A stretch of DNA of 64,000 nucleotides from Spiroplasma turonicum (GCF_001262715.1 NZ_CP012328.1:434001-498000), one strand, 5' to 3'; numbered from the stretch's first letter, positions 1 to 13,195 are shown. Notes: generated from the letters alone by a model not told the origin. A program made the numbers and translations.

Positions 1-1
1 T

Positions 2-646
2 ATTATAATTCTTAATTTAGAAAATAAAGAACTAATAAAGTTATTTATTTTTTTTGATATATTACCATTTATTTTATTTATGATCTTCATATTTAAAAAA
101 GTAAACTATAACAAACAAAATATTTATTCTCAAGGATATAATTTTTGATACTTTAACAATAAAATATTAATAAATTATTTATTAATATTTTTTCTTGGAT
201 TATCTTCTTTTTACTTTCAAGTTTCTGGCTTAAAAAATTTTATATTATCAGATTTCATAAAATTATTTCTTTCAAATGTTAATAAAACAAATTTTTCAAT
301 AATTGATTATAAGAAATTTTTCTTTGCTTTTTTAATTATGTTAGTTGACATTATGCTTGTATTTACAACTTTTTTAATCAATTTATGAATTTTATTAAAT
401 ATTATTAATATAAGTAATGTTAAAATGTTTTTAAAACCTAAATACTTTTTTATATTTATTAAAAAACTATTTTTTTCATTTGTATTTAAATTTATTGATA
501 GTTATAACTTAATAAATAAAATAATAATTAAAACTCTTATCAAATTGATAAATTTTATTTTTATAGAAAATATATTTTATAAAATTGTTAATTTAAATAC
601 TTTTAATAAATGAAGTGTAGTTCCTTTCAAAATAAAATATAAATAA
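2..646 (+). CDS. Membrane protein, 5' end outside window
   Basis: The frame is open from the window edge to TAA at 644-646 when TGA is read as Trp, giving the last 214 residues of a protein whose start is not in the window. It is very hydrophobic, rich in Ile, Phe, Leu and Asn. At least three membrane segments are visible (about residues 12-32, 55-75 and 105-130 of the visible part), separated by short Lys/Asn-rich loops, and it ends in a basic tail. I do not recognise a family. The style resembles the ABC-type permeases elsewhere in the window, but that is only an impression. It is followed after 25 bases by the lipoprotein gene with its own ribosome binding site. Confidence 0.6.
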
Positions 647-671
647 TATTTAATGAAAGGAAACAAAAAAA

Positions 672-2963
672 ATGAAAAACTTAATAAGAATTTTGGCATC
701 AATTGCAATATTTGGTGCTTCATCATTATCAGTAATATCTTGTGAATCAAATAATAAAAAAAATATTCCTGATTTTAATGAATTAACTCAACTTCAAGAT
801 GAAATGGTGAGTGGTGCTCAATTTCTAACTAAATTAATATTGTTAAGTAGACATGAAAATCTTAACTATAACTTAAATGAAATACTATCAATATATCTTT
901 CACCAAAACCAACAATGCTAATGATGCCTTTAAAATATAGTTACAATGAAGAAAAAATAAATGCTAAAAATGATTTATCTAAATTTACAAATTTATTAGC
1001 ACCAAAGATTGAAAAAATGAATGGTAGTAATTATGCAGGTGTTTTTGCAAGTTACATAATGGGTATGTACAACGATGATTTTTATAATAATTTTATTAAC
1101 AATGATTATTTTGAAGACTCATTTAATGAAAATGGATATACTGGATTCAATAAATCATTAAATAATGAGTTAGGATTATTTGCGGGATTGAGTAAAGACT
1201 TAAAACTCTCTGAGAATGAAAACAGAAGGAACTTAGCATGAGGGATACAAGACACAGGGGCATTAACAAATTATTTATTAAATAATGGTTTTGACGGTGG
1301 TTATCCTGGTGGAACTAGTGGAATAAAAAATACATTCTCAGCAGCTTCAGACATAAATGGAGGAACAAATAGTTCTGGATACTTATTTTACAATTCAATT
1401 TTGGCAAATGGTAAGTCAAATCTCAATTCATTTGATAAATATAAGAATAAAGGTATAGAAGATAAACTTAATGAAGGTATAAACTATAAAAACAGTGATG
1501 AAAATGAATATTCTTCATCTATAAATAATAAAAAATTCAATAAAATAGGGTCAATGTTTGCTAAAACTGCAGGGAAATTAAATTTTAAAGGTTATTTAAA
1601 TAACTTTTCTGCTTTATTAGATAGTATTGATGAATCTGACTTTGGTGCAGAGGTTTTATTAAACGTTTTAGATTCAATAACGCCTATTCTTCCTACAATT
1701 GATGATAAAGTCAATCTAATTATTCAATCTGTAAGTTTTGGACTATTATATAATATTCAAAATGCAATAAATGATATTCAAAAGGATTCTACACTTTCAG
1801 AATTTTTAAGTGATAAAGGATTTGATAAAAATATATTAGAATCAAAATTAGATGAAAGAGAATTAATTGACCCAATTTCCCAATATAATAATCCCAACCC
1901 AAATTTATTAAAAGTTACAAGACTTTTTGAAAAACAAGAGAATGATAAAAACACACCAAATAAAAACTTATCAATAGTTAGTGATTTTTTAAATGAGTTA
2001 AAAAAACTTCAAATTAGATTATATGAAAAAAATGAATATAAAGATTTTGTAGAAAAATTTTATATGTCAAAAGACGCACCATTTAGAAAATCATATAATG
2101 TAATGATTGATAATGCCTTAATTGGAGGTATTGGTGAAGAAAATTACAAAGAAATAGTTAAAGAAAACGGTTCAGGTATAACAAATTTATTTAACTTGAT
2201 TTCACTAGCTTATGAAGGATTAAACAATCCTGAGTCTCAAGAAATTCTAACATCAATATCTAAAGAATATAATAATGTTGGTATAAAATCATTAACAAGA
2301 TCACAAAAATTACAAACTATTAAAAAACTGGGTTATGATTATAGTACAAAAAAATACAAAGAAAACTCAATATTTAGTGGATATATGAACTTATTAAAAA
2401 ATACTAATACAAATGGAGTCACTGAGTTGCAAGATTTCTTTGGAAGGATTGTTGAAAGTACAAGTAATGATATGAAAGAATTGCACGAAAATGCATTACA
2501 ATATATCTATGATAATAAATATTGAAATAGTACAAATGTTTATTCTTCTGCAACTGATCCATCAGAAATAGGGGGAAAAATTAAGTTTACTCTTAAATAT
2601 ACTGGTGTTGGTGATATAGATTCTAATGCATCAAGTCAATTTAATAAAATTCAAGTTCCTGAAAACTTCAATCCTTATCAAACAATTGTTGAAAACCAAA
2701 AAGAGTTTATAAATAATAAATATTTAACTGATAAAATTGATAATTCAAAAGTATCAGGAAAAGTATTGGGTAAAAGCGTCTTAGGTTATGAAGATGAAGA
2801 TTTAATAAAATATGATGGTTATGGTGAAAATTATGATAGTGTTGAACATACTTATGATATAACATGAGAAAACATTAGTAAAAATAGTGAAACACCTCAT
2901 TGAGTTATTGTTGACATAGTTTCTAAAGATAAACAAGGTAAAGAATTTTATAATATATATTAA
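672..2963 (+). CDS. Large lipoprotein, function unknown
   Basis: This gene encodes 763 residues with TGA as Trp. The start ATG follows AAAGGA at good spacing. The N-terminus is a lipoprotein signal: two early basic residues, a hydrophobic core, and the lipobox VISC with Cys at residue 24, so the mature protein should be lipid-anchored on the outer face of the membrane. The rest is hydrophilic and Asn/Lys/Ser-rich, with a Gly-rich stretch around residues 200-235. No known domain is recognised. It has the overall build of a mollicute surface lipoprotein, so adhesion or antigenic roles are possible but unsupported. A strong terminator follows directly, so the unit ends here. Confidence 0.85.
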
Positions 2964-2989
2964 AACATTGATTAATCAATGTTTTTTTT
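2964..2989 (+). terminator. Rho-independent terminator after lipoprotein
   Basis: A perfect palindrome (AACATTGATT/AATCAATGTT) starts at the stop codon and runs into eight T. It closes the lipoprotein transcription unit ahead of parE. Confidence 0.85.
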
Positions 2990-3044
2990 ACCTTACTTAG
3001 TTTTTTAATTAAAATATAAATTTTATTGTTAAAATGTAATTATA

Positions 3045-3077
3045 TTGACAAAATTTTATTTTATATTATTATATAAA
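3045..3077 (+). promoter_or_regulatory. Probable parE promoter
   Basis: A consensus -35 TTGACA lies at 3045-3050. A run of TATA-like hexamers at 3064-3077 could supply the -10; the exact hexamer is ambiguous because the region is all A and T. The parE start lies about 60 bases downstream with GGTGGGG just before it. Confidence 0.5.
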
Positions 3078-3136
3078 AGATATTTATTTCAAAAATTTGA
3101 TTTAATTTCAATTATTAAAATGATTGGTGGGGCAAT

Positions 3137-5065
3137 ATGGCAAATGAAAAAAATTTAAATTATACAGAAGACAGTATACAGGTTTTAGAAGGATTAGACG
3201 CAGTTAGAAAAAGACCAGGAATGTATATTGGTTCAACAGATGTTAGAGGATTACATCACTTAGTTTGAGAAATTGTTGATAATTCAATAGATGAATCTTT
3301 GGCAGGGGCATGTTCAGAGATTAACGTCTCTATTGAAAAAGATGGTTCTGTAACTATAAAAGACAATGGTAGAGGTGTTCCAATAGGTAATTACAAGGGT
3401 ACTAAACAATCTACTCCAGAAATAATATTTTCAGTACTTCATGCAGGTGGAAAATTTGGTGGTGATGGTTATAAAACTTCAGGTGGATTACATGGAGTTG
3501 GTTCATCAGTTGTTAACGCATTATCAAGTAAATTTAAAGTAACTATATATAGAGATAATAAAATATCAACAATAAAATTTGCAAATGGTGGTAAATTAAC
3601 ACAACCACTTAAAGAAATTGGTACTTCAAAACAAACAGGTACAATTGTTAATTTTTTACCTGATGAAACAATATTTTCAACAGTTAAGTTTTCATTTTCT
3701 ACAATATCTGAAAGATTAAAGGAAAGTGCTTTATTAAACTCTGGATTAAAAATTACATTAAAAGATAATCGAAGTGATAAGTATGTTGAATATTTATATG
3801 AAGATGGTTTGCTTGAGTTTGTAAATGAGTTAAAGGGTAGTCAAAAAGAAATTATCTCACCAATTATAATAAAAGGTAACAACTCTAATATTGATGTTGA
3901 AATAGCTATGACATACACTAATGAATTTTCTGAAACTGTTTTAGGTTTTGCAAATAATGTTAAAACAAGTGAGGGAGGTACTCACGTAATTGGTTTTAGA
4001 TCAGGTTTGGTTAAAGCTCTAAATGATTATGGTAGATCTCAGAATATTTTAAAAGAAAGAGATAAAAAACTTGATGCATCAGATGTTAAAGAAGGTTTAA
4101 TAGCAGTTGTGACTGTTAAAATTCCTGAAAATTTAATTCAATACGAGGGTCAAACTAAGGGTAAATTAGGTACTGCTGAAGCAAGAACTGTTTGTGATCA
4201 AATTACAGAAACAAGTGTTAGTTTTTGATTGCAAGAAAACAAAACATTAGCGATATCTCTTATTGAAAAAGCATTATTAGCTAGAAGAGCTAAAGAAGAA
4301 GCTAGAAAAGCACGACAAGCAGTTAGGGATCAAAAAAATAAATCTAAATCAAGAACTATGCTTGGTAAATTGACACCTGCACAAGGAAAAGACAAAGAAC
4401 AAAATGAACTTTTCTTAGTTGAAGGGGATTCAGCCGGAGGAAGTGCTAAATCTGGTAGAGATAGAAGATTTCAAGCTATTTTACCATTGAAAGGGAAAGT
4501 TATTAATGCTGAAAAAACAAAATTAATAGACCTTTTAAAAAATGAAGAAATAGTCACAATTATGAATGCAATTGGTGCAGGAGTTGGTAGTGAATTTGAT
4601 GTTAGTGATATTAATTATGGTAAAATAATAATAATGACAGACGCAGATACTGATGGAGCACACATCCAAACTTTATTATTAACATTCTTTTATAGATATA
4701 TGAAAGATTTAATCCTAAACAAAAAAGTATATATTGCATTACCACCTTTATTCAAAGTTACCAGTCCTAATAAAAAAGATTTTAAGTACCTTTGAACTGA
4801 AGATGAATTAGTGTCTCATATGAAAAATACTAAACAAAAATATGAAATACAAAGATACAAAGGTTTAGGTGAAATGAATGCAACACAATTATGAGAGACA
4901 ACTATGGACCCTTCGCAAAGAAAACTTATTCTTGTAAAAATTGATGATGGTTTAGCTGCAGAAAATTCTTTTAGAACATTAATGGGTGACAACTCAGATA
5001 AAAGAAAAGAGTGAATTGAAGAAAATGTAAAATTTACTTTAGAAGAAAATATGGACTTCTTATAA
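3137..5065 (+). CDS. parE: DNA topoisomerase IV subunit B (ParE)
   Basis: This is the ATPase subunit of topoisomerase IV, which decatenates replicated chromosomes. It encodes 642 residues with TGA as Trp, the usual length. Visible parts in order: a GHKL ATP-binding domain with VDNSIDE (about residues 46-52), DNGRGVP (76-82) and [15 protein letters not shown] (from 115); the transducer; then the TOPRIM region with [10 protein letters not shown] (from 429) and the metal-binding DADTD (D502, D504, D506). The N-terminal [11 protein letters not shown] and the partner gene's lack of a GyrA box favour ParE over GyrB. ATG follows GGTGGGG. It is co-directional with an unknown gene and parC, which encodes the partner subunit. 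Confidence 0.93.
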
Positions 5066-5097
5066 AATAAAATAAATTTAGAATTGCGGTGAGCATT

Positions 5098-6072
5098 TTG
5101 GCTGTTAAGTTTGAATACGATAAACTAATAAATGTTATATTAAAAAAAATAATTGAATATAATAAAATTAATTCTGATATAAAAAGATATAATATTTTTA
5201 ATAGTTTTAGTATTTCGTATGAAATTGAAGACACATCTCTATATTTCGAGATTCATAACACAGACGATACAGACGACATATCGCTAACTTCTTTATCTAG
5301 TGAGCAATCAATAAGGATTGATTTACAAAAATTGAATGAAGTAAATTGATTAATGAAAACAATAAACAGATTTATTGATAAATCAAAAGAATCTCTTAAT
5401 AAAGCAAGGGAACTTGCAAAACCTCATGTTGGAATTTTAATATATGATGAGTTTACTGATACTTATTATTTAAATCCTTCAAGTGGTCCCATATTATTGA
5501 GAACAAAGGAAATTGAAAAAGAAATCGCAGCAACTAGATTTGACATATTTTCTATATTTATAAACTTGCGTTCAGCTTTAGTTGGTAATGATAATTTAGC
5601 AGAAATAATTGGAGCTTCTCCAACAAAAGTTCTTGAAAGAATTAGATTATCTGTTGAATTTATTAAAAGTTGCGAGTCTAAACTATTAAAGATTGAAGGA
5701 ATACCAAGATATATAGTAAATTTTAATGAATTTAACAAAATAATAACTTATTCAACATTTGCAACAAATGATTTTGGTCCAAATATAATTACACCAAAAA
5801 GAATAAATGAAAAAGTAATAACTGCTTCAATTGACAAGTTGAGAGAACTTGATAAAGTTTATGCACAAGTAAGAAAAGATGAAGAAGTTTCTAAAATTAT
5901 GTTAGACTTAGCAAGAAGTCTAGTTTCAAAAAATAATCCAAAGTTATATTCTTTAGAGGATTCTACAAAGTTTTGAGTTTTATCAAGAGAAGGTAGAACT
6001 ACAATGAAAAATTTAAATATTATAGACTTTTTAGATAACGACATGAGTGAAATAGAATTTTACTTAAATTAG
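5098..6072 (+). CDS. Unknown protein between parE and parC
   Basis: This gene encodes 324 residues in a single frame with TGA as Trp. I place the start at TTG 5098, which has GGTGAG 4 bases upstream; a GTG at 5089 is in frame but overlaps that site and has no Shine-Dalgarno sequence of its own. The protein is soluble and mixed alpha/beta in appearance. The first 85 residues end in an acidic Asp/Thr-rich stretch. Residues 90-300 are better ordered, with a predicted helical middle. No signal peptide, membrane segment or known motif is seen. It sits 32 bases after parE and 12 bases before parC, so it is almost certainly co-transcribed with topoisomerase IV. A role in chromosome topology or segregation is only inferred from that position. 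Confidence 0.85.
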
Positions 6073-6084
6073 GAGGGGCATTTA

Positions 6085-8742
6085 ATGTCAGATAATAACA
6101 AAAATGGTATTATAAATTATTCACTTGAAGATTTAATGAGTGAAAGATTTGGTAGATATGCAAAATATATTATACAAGAAAGAGCATTACCAGATGTTAG
6201 AGATGGATTAAAGCCTGTTCAAAGACGTATATTATTTACAATGAACGAAATAAATTTGACTCATGATAAAGCATATAAAAAATCTGCTCGTATTGTTGGT
6301 GATGTAATTGGTAAATATCACCCACATGGAGATACATCAGTATATGAAGCATTAGTTAGAATGTCACAAGACTGAAAATTAAATATGCCATTGGTTGATA
6401 TGCAAGGTAATAATGGTTCAATTGACGGTGATGGTGCTGCTGCAATGCGTTATACTGAGTCAAGATTATCAAAAATTACAAGTGTACTTTTAGAAGATCT
6501 ACAAAAAAACACTGTATTATTTGCACCTAATTATGATGATTCTGAAAAAGAACCTACTGTTTTACCTGGTTACTTTCCTAATATTTTAATTAACGGGTCA
6601 ACTGGTATAGCAGCAGGTTATGCAACAAATATGCCTCCGCATAATTTAGGCGAAATAATAGATGCAACAATACATCTAGTTAAAAAACCTAAATCTACAT
6701 TTAATGAGTTATCTAAAATTGTTAAAGGACCTGATTTCCCTACAGGTGGAATTGCAATGGGTCGTGAAGGTATTGAGAGTGCATTCTTAACAGGTAAAGG
6801 AAGAGTTATTATACAGTCAAGAATAACTAGAGAAGATGACAAAATAGTTATTGATCAAATTCCTTATGAAGTTGTAAAACAAGATCTTGTTAGAAAAATT
6901 GGTGAAGTTGTAGAATTAAATCCCCAACTTGATGTAAAAGAAGTTAGAGATGAAACAGATAGGGATGGGTTGAGAATAGTTGTTGAATTAAACCCAGATG
7001 CTGATTATGAATTAATTAGAAAGTTTTTATTAAAGAACACTGCGTTGCAAGTTTCTTATAATTATAACAATGTTGTAATTGTTGACAAACAACCTAAACA
7101 ACTTGGTCTTATAGATATTATAAAAGCTTATATTAAACATTATAAAGATGTATTTTTAAAAAAGACTAAATTCGATTTAGATAAGTCAGAAAAAAGATTA
7201 GAAATAATTGAAGGTTTAGTAAAAGCTATATCAATATTAGATGAAGTAATTCAAATAATTAGAAATTCTTCAAACAGAAGTGATGCTATATTAAATTTAA
7301 TTAATAAATATCAATTTACTGAAAATCAAGCTGTTGCAATTGTTGATTTAAGATTGTATAGATTAACTTCAACTGATATTGTAAAACTTAATGAAGAAAA
7401 AGATTTATTGAACTCTTTAATATCAAAATTAAAATCAATTATTAATGATGAAGGAGTTTTAAACAACGAAATTATTTCAAAGTTAAGTGATTTTAAAAAA
7501 GAATTTAGTATACCAAGACGAACTAAAATTGTTGATGAAGTTGAAAATATAGATGTTGAGTTGAAAAAAACAATAGTGGAAAAAGATTATACAATTTGAG
7601 TTTCTCAAGATGGTTATTTAAAAGCTATCGAAGATTCACAACTTGGTAAGTTCCCAATTGCTGATTTTAAACGTAAACCAAATGATATTTGAGTTGCTCA
7701 GTTCCCAGCATCAAGTCTAGACTTTATATTATTAGTTTCAAGTGCAGGAACATACTTCTCAATTCCAGTTTATAAAATTAATCCAAGCAAATGAAAAGAA
7801 ATTGGAATGCATTTAAATGAAGTTGCAACAATAGCAGGTCATGAAAAAATATTAGCAGCATTCGTAGTTAAGAAGTTTGAAAATGCAAAACAAGAAATTT
7901 TGTTAGCTTCTAAAAAAGGTATGATTAAGCGTACACCAATTGAAGATTTAGAAACTAAAATGTTTTCTAAAGCATTTAGAATTATGAAACTTCAAGATGG
8001 AGATGAATTAGTTTCAGCATCATTAGTTACATCAAAAACTAGATTTGTTACAATGGTTACAAATAATGGTTACTCAGTAAGATATGATATTTCTGAAATT
8101 CCAAGTGCAGGTCAAAATGCAAAAGGTGTTAAGTCAACTGTTGTGAAAGATGATGATATAATTGCTGGTAAAGCTTTTGATGAAAAAGGAGATATTTTAA
8201 TTCTAACAAACAAAGGTAATGTTAAAAAAATTAAACAAGAACTAGTGCCTTTAATGAATAGACCAAAACGTGGAGTAAGATTATATCCTTGAAATAAAAA
8301 ACGAGATGAGTTTGCAACATTTTTATACAACGTTCAAGATAAAGATATTCTTAATATTTTAGATGATGAAGATAATTTAACACAATTAAATATAAAATCA
8401 TTCAAATATGCTGATTTAGAAGATGTTCCTGAAGATTTGGACATGACAAGTATTATCACCACAACTTTAGAAAAATCATTTGTAGTAAAAAATGGTGATA
8501 TTCCAATTCCACCAAAATCTAATGATGATGACTCTAACAATAACAACGACAATAACAACAACACAGGCAAAAAAAATACTGATTTAAAGGACAATAAAAA
8601 AGTAATAAAACCAAAGTCTGATAATAAAATTATTTTTAATGAAGACAAGAATAATAATGAAAACATTAAATTAAAAGATGAAAATAAAAGTGAAGATATG
8701 GTAACAGAAGAATTGAAAATTGATATTGACGACCTATTATAA
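6085..8742 (+). CDS. parC: DNA topoisomerase IV subunit A (ParC)
   Basis: This is the DNA-cleaving subunit of topoisomerase IV, 885 residues with TGA as Trp. It starts at ATG after TAGGAGGGG. The cleavage domain has [18 protein letters not shown] (about 32-49), the quinolone-region [11 protein letters not shown], and AAAMRYTE with active-site Tyr123. [11 protein letters not shown] and the absence of a GyrA box (QRRGGKG) point to ParC, not GyrA. Six-bladed C-terminal DNA-wrapping repeats follow. The last 80 or so residues are an unusual tail: a run of Asp and Asn and then Lys/Asp/Glu-rich sequence, ending IDIDDLL. The tail looks disordered and is probably not needed for catalysis. Confidence 0.94.
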
Positions 8743-8813
8743 CTTTTATTTTTTTTAATTATATTTAATAATATAATTAATTTAAATTCATTTATTATAA
8801 GAGAGAGATTAAT

Positions 8814-9707
8814 ATGATAATTCAAATAATTGGACAACCATTTTCTGGTAAAACTTCATTAGCAAAATATATTGCAAAAAAATTAGAGATTAAATATTTT
8901 AATGCAGAGAATTTATATTATAATGAGTATAGAAAAGTTTCTGATTCTTATTCTGATATAATTACCAATTGTAATGATTTTGTAGTAGATGGTTCAATTA
9001 GTTGATTTCTAAAAAGTGGTTTTTATAAAAGAGATTTACTTATATGATTAGAGTTAGATGAGTATGATAGATTTGAAAGAGCAAATAATCTAGAAATGCA
9101 AATAGATTTTTTAAAATTAACAAAACCAGAACATTATTATAAATATAATAATGAGTACTTTGACTTGTCTAGAAATGAATATGAAAGAATAAAGTTATTT
9201 AACTTGTTATACATGGAGTTTGAGATAGCTGATTCTAAAAAAATAATAATTGACAGTAGCATTTCTGTAAGAGAACAATTTAAAATTGTAATAGATCTTA
9301 TGTTAGAAAAAGATAAAAGAAATTATTTAAAAGGTAATGTAGATTTGTTTAAGGTTTATGATAATAAAATAAAAAATATTATTACAAACATTAATAAAAC
9401 TTTAAAAATAAATAAAAAACTTAATGTAAAGCATTTAAAACAGTATAGTAGACAAAGAATTAAATATGAGAAAATTATTTCAAATGACAAATATCAGGTT
9501 TATAAAATTGACTTTAAATCAAACTTTAAAAAAAATAATTTAAAAACTATAAAAGAAGGTTCTATTAATTCTAAAGTTTATAAAAAAGATTTTAAAATAA
9601 ATAAACAAGTTAGTTCATTATATAATTTCGATAAATTAATTGAAGATTCAAAATTTATTAAAAACATGATTAACATATTAAAAAAACAATCTGTAAAAAT
9701 TAAATAA
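8814..9707 (+). CDS. P-loop nucleoside-kinase-like protein
   Basis: This gene encodes 297 residues. The N-terminus has a P-loop GQPFSGKTS (residues 7-15) followed by a helix, the arrangement seen in small nucleoside/nucleotide kinases and dephospho-CoA kinase. The pattern VVDGSISWFL and LLIWLELD at about 60-85 fits the strand-rich core of such folds. After residue 170 the protein becomes strongly basic (Lys/Asn-rich), which could bind nucleic acid. I cannot name a substrate. The gene follows parC by 71 bases and precedes recD2 by 16 bases, so it probably shares a transcript with the helicase. The TGA codons at 9003 and 9042 are read as Trp. Confidence 0.75.
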
Positions 9708-9723
9708 TATATTTAGGAGTAAT

Positions 9724-11949
9724 ATGAAAAAGTTCAAAGGCAAGATATATAAATATATTTATACTACTGATTCAGGTTGAGGTGTTGTATTATTTAATCT
9801 TTTAGATAATCCAAAAAAAGTTTTAAAACTTGTTGGAAATGTATCTAATTTAAATAAAGATTATATTTATGAAATCGAAGTTGAACAATTTGAAGATAAA
9901 CTAAGAAATGAAATTAATTTTAAGTTAATAAATTTTAAAAATATAAAAGATTTTAAAGAACAAGATATTACAAGTCTAATTAAATATTTATCTTCTCCCT
10001 TGTTTCCAACAATTGGTAAAAGACTTGCAGAAAATATTGTTAAATATTTTAAGGATGATGTTTTGAACAAAATTATTAATAACAAAGAAGAATTGATGAA
10101 TATAAGTGGGATGACAATTGAAAAATCATTAATATTATATAAAAATGTATTTGAATTAAAAAATAATATACTCGACTTTTTTATTGAAAATAATTTAAGT
10201 TTAGATATTTACAATAAGTTACTAAGAAAACTTAATGGTGACACAAAATTATTTGAGAACTTTTTAAAAAGTGATTTTTATAGTTTTGCAAATAAAAATA
10301 AGATATATAATTTTGAGGAAATAGATAAAATTTCATTAGCATTTGGTGAACAAAAAAATAGTGATAGAAGAATAAGTTGAGTAGTTTATAATCTAGTTAA
10401 TAAAATTTTATTTGCAAGTAGCAACACTTATACGGACATAGACCAAATAAAAAAAGAATTATATAAGACTACTTACATTGATATTAACTATCCATTTCAA
10501 AGTATCATCAATAATTTATTATATGCAAAAGAAAATAATATTTTATATTTCAAAGATAAAAAAATATATACAAAAGAAAGTTATGAAGATGAATTGTATA
10601 TCTCTAAAAAAATGTTTGAAATTAAAAACTTAGTTCCAGAAATAAAATATAGTGATAATGAAATAACTAAAAAAATTAATCTTGTTGAATTATATTTTAG
10701 AGAAATAAAAAAAGATGATACTTTTAAGTTTAATGAAGAACAACTACATTCTTTAAAAAGTTTTGTTAATAATAATGTTTTAATAATAACTGGTGGTCCT
10801 GGAACAGGAAAAACAACTATTATTACAGCAATAATTAAGTTATATGAATTATTATATAATAAAAAAAATGATGATTATGCAATCTTAGCACCAACAGGTA
10901 GAGCTGCTTCAAGAATCAAAGAAGACTTTAGCGATCTTACAACTTCTACAATTCATAAGTTTTTAAAATATACAGGCGAAGACAATTTTGAAATTAATAT
11001 TCAAAACCAAGTTTCAAAGAGTTTATTAATAATAGATGAATCTTCTATTCTTGGAAATCATCTTTTTTCTAATTTATTGAAAGGTATTTCATGTTTAAAT
11101 AAATTAGTTTTAATTGGTGATATTAAACAACTACCTAGTGTTGATTATGGAAACTTATATGAAGACTTAATTAACTCAAAATTATTTACTACAGAGTATC
11201 TTATTACAAACAATAGACAATCAAGTGATAATGATATTCCTAAGTTAGCAAATTCATTATGAGATGGAAATGAATTAGAATTAAATGATTTAAAAAATGT
11301 TATATTTGATTACTCTGAATCTCAAAATTTACTAATAGATAAAATAAAATTTTATTATGAAAAGTTTAATACTAATAACCTAATGGAATCTATAACTAAA
11401 GTACAAATTATTTCACCAATGTATAAAGAAGAGTTTGGAATTAATAATTTAAATAACATAATACAAAATCATTTAATTAAATCAAGTAAATTTTCTCTTA
11501 AAAAAGGTAATATAAGTTTTAAACAAAATGACAAAATTATATTCACTGAAAATAATGCTAAATTATCATTGTTTAATGGTGATGTTGGAATTATAGAAAG
11601 TATTTATAAAGATAAAGAAGAGTATAAAATGCGTTTAAAGTTTTTAGATAGAGATATCATAATTGGTAAAGAAGTTTTAAAAAATATAGATTTAAGTTAT
11701 GCTTGCTCCATTCATAAAACGCAAGGTAGTGAATATGAAAATGTAATAATAATTTTAGATCAAACAAATAAATATACTAATTTTTTTGTTGATAAAAGGA
11801 TGCTTTATACAGCAATAACTCGAGCAAAGAAGAACCTAGTTATATTATCTACAAAAGAAACATTTATGAAATGTTCAAGCTTTTTAAAAGAGTCAAGAAA
11901 AACTACTCTTGTAGATAATTTATTAAATATTTTTAAAAATAAGGAATAA
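9724..11949 (+). CDS. recD2: RecD2-type DNA helicase
   Basis: This is a superfamily 1B 5'-3' DNA helicase of the RecD2 type, which works in repair or recombination without RecBC. It encodes 741 residues with TGA as Trp, starting at ATG after TTTAGGAG. The N-terminal third contains helix-hairpin-helix-like sequence (FPTIGKRLAENIV near residue 95). The motor follows: Walker A GGPGTGKTT (357-365), APTGRAASRI, Walker B LLIIDES, motif III GDIKQLPS, NNRQS, then the C-terminal SIHKTQGSEYENV and LYTAITRAKKNLVIL. All helicase motifs appear intact. RecB and RecC partners are not in the window, as expected for RecD2. Confidence 0.92.
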
Positions 11950-12022
11950 TTATTTATCATTTAAATTTATCATTAAAAAATGTAAAATAATATATATTGG
12001 TTTTGTTTTGAAAGGTATATAT

Positions 12023-13195
12023 ATGAAACAAAAAGGAATAATAACAATTTTAATAGTATTTTCAATCTTATTTATATCTACATTAATTGTAGGTTTATCA
12101 TTTAATCCATTAATTAATGTTAATCAAGAATTATTAAATTCTAATATTAATGAAAAAGCAGGTAACAATATTTCTAATTCTTTTGACTTAGCTTACTTTA
12201 TATTTGGTTACAAAGGCTTTCTTTCAATACTTAGAGAAAATTCTTTTAACTTTATTATATTTTCATTATTTTGAGTTTTTCTTCTTCCTACTTTCTTTTC
12301 ATTCTTTATACTGTTTCTTTCAGTTTATTTATTTACTGTAGTAATAAATAATATTAGAAGAGAATACAAATATAAAACTGCTAAAGCGGTTGGTAAAAAT
12401 GGAATGTATATAACTTTTTTCATTTTTATATTGTTTGTTATAATCACAATTTCCTTATTTTCTGTATTAGATTCAAGTTTTAAAAAAGTAGATAATTTAA
12501 AAAATATTTTTAATGATAGCTTCTATGACTCATTTTCAGTAATCTCACTTTTAAAAGTCTTAGCAAATTGTAAATTATTTAATATTAATAATGAAAGTGT
12601 TGGTGACTTATTGGGTCAAGATTTCAACTACTCTTTATTAACAACATCACTAGTATTTGGAGTTATTTTTTTACCATTAATCGGTATATCATTAATTATT
12701 TTTACATCAATTTGAATTGCTACTTTTGTATCAGTTAGAAACAGTAGTCACTCTAAATTTAGAATGTGATTAAGAAATATTAGAATAGATTCAAAAAGAG
12801 AGTTTTACTCTTTAATATTAAAAAATATTTGATTATGACTTGTTACATCAGCTTTTTTAATAACTATTATAATACCAGGACTAGTTCACCCTTATAAAAA
12901 TAGTTTTCAAATAACTTTAGCAATAATTTCAATATTATGTATCCCTCTAGTTTTCATACCTTTAATAATTGGTATGACTAGAATTGTTAAAATTAGAAGA
13001 TTTAATTATAACTTATTAATGTTTATTCAAATAATGGTTTTAATTATTACAGTAATAAGTTTTCAACTTACAATTTGAGTATTATTTAAAGATGAAATTC
13101 AAGTGCATTCATCTGTTTCTTCATTAATACCATTTATCACAATTTCTTTATCTATATTTGCAGAATTCGGATTTATAAAATTACAAAAAAGATAA
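12023..13195 (+). CDS. Multipass membrane protein, unknown
   Basis: This gene encodes 390 residues with TGA as Trp. I choose ATG 12023, which has GAAAGG seven bases upstream; an in-frame TTG at 12008 has no ribosome binding site. About eight membrane segments can be seen, starting at residues 7-28 and 78-105, with later ones at about 130-150, 210-235, 275-295, 305-325, 335-360 and 365-385. Short basic loops such as NIRREYKYKTAK and KFRMWLRNIRIDSKRE are probably cytoplasmic. No transporter signature is recognised. It looks like a stand-alone gene: 73 bases follow recD2, and a 450-base gene-free stretch lies after it. Confidence 0.75.

Noticed and set aside
3137-8742. Assignment as gyrB and gyrA
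   Set aside because: The A subunit has [11 protein letters not shown] and no GyrA box, and the B subunit reads [11 protein letters not shown]; topoisomerase IV fits better. No dnaA or dnaN is nearby.
8334-8837. Minus-strand hydrophobic frame opposite the parC tail
   Set aside because: It is the complement of the Asp/Asn-rich tail; reverse complements of such sequence read as Leu/Ser-rich by chance.
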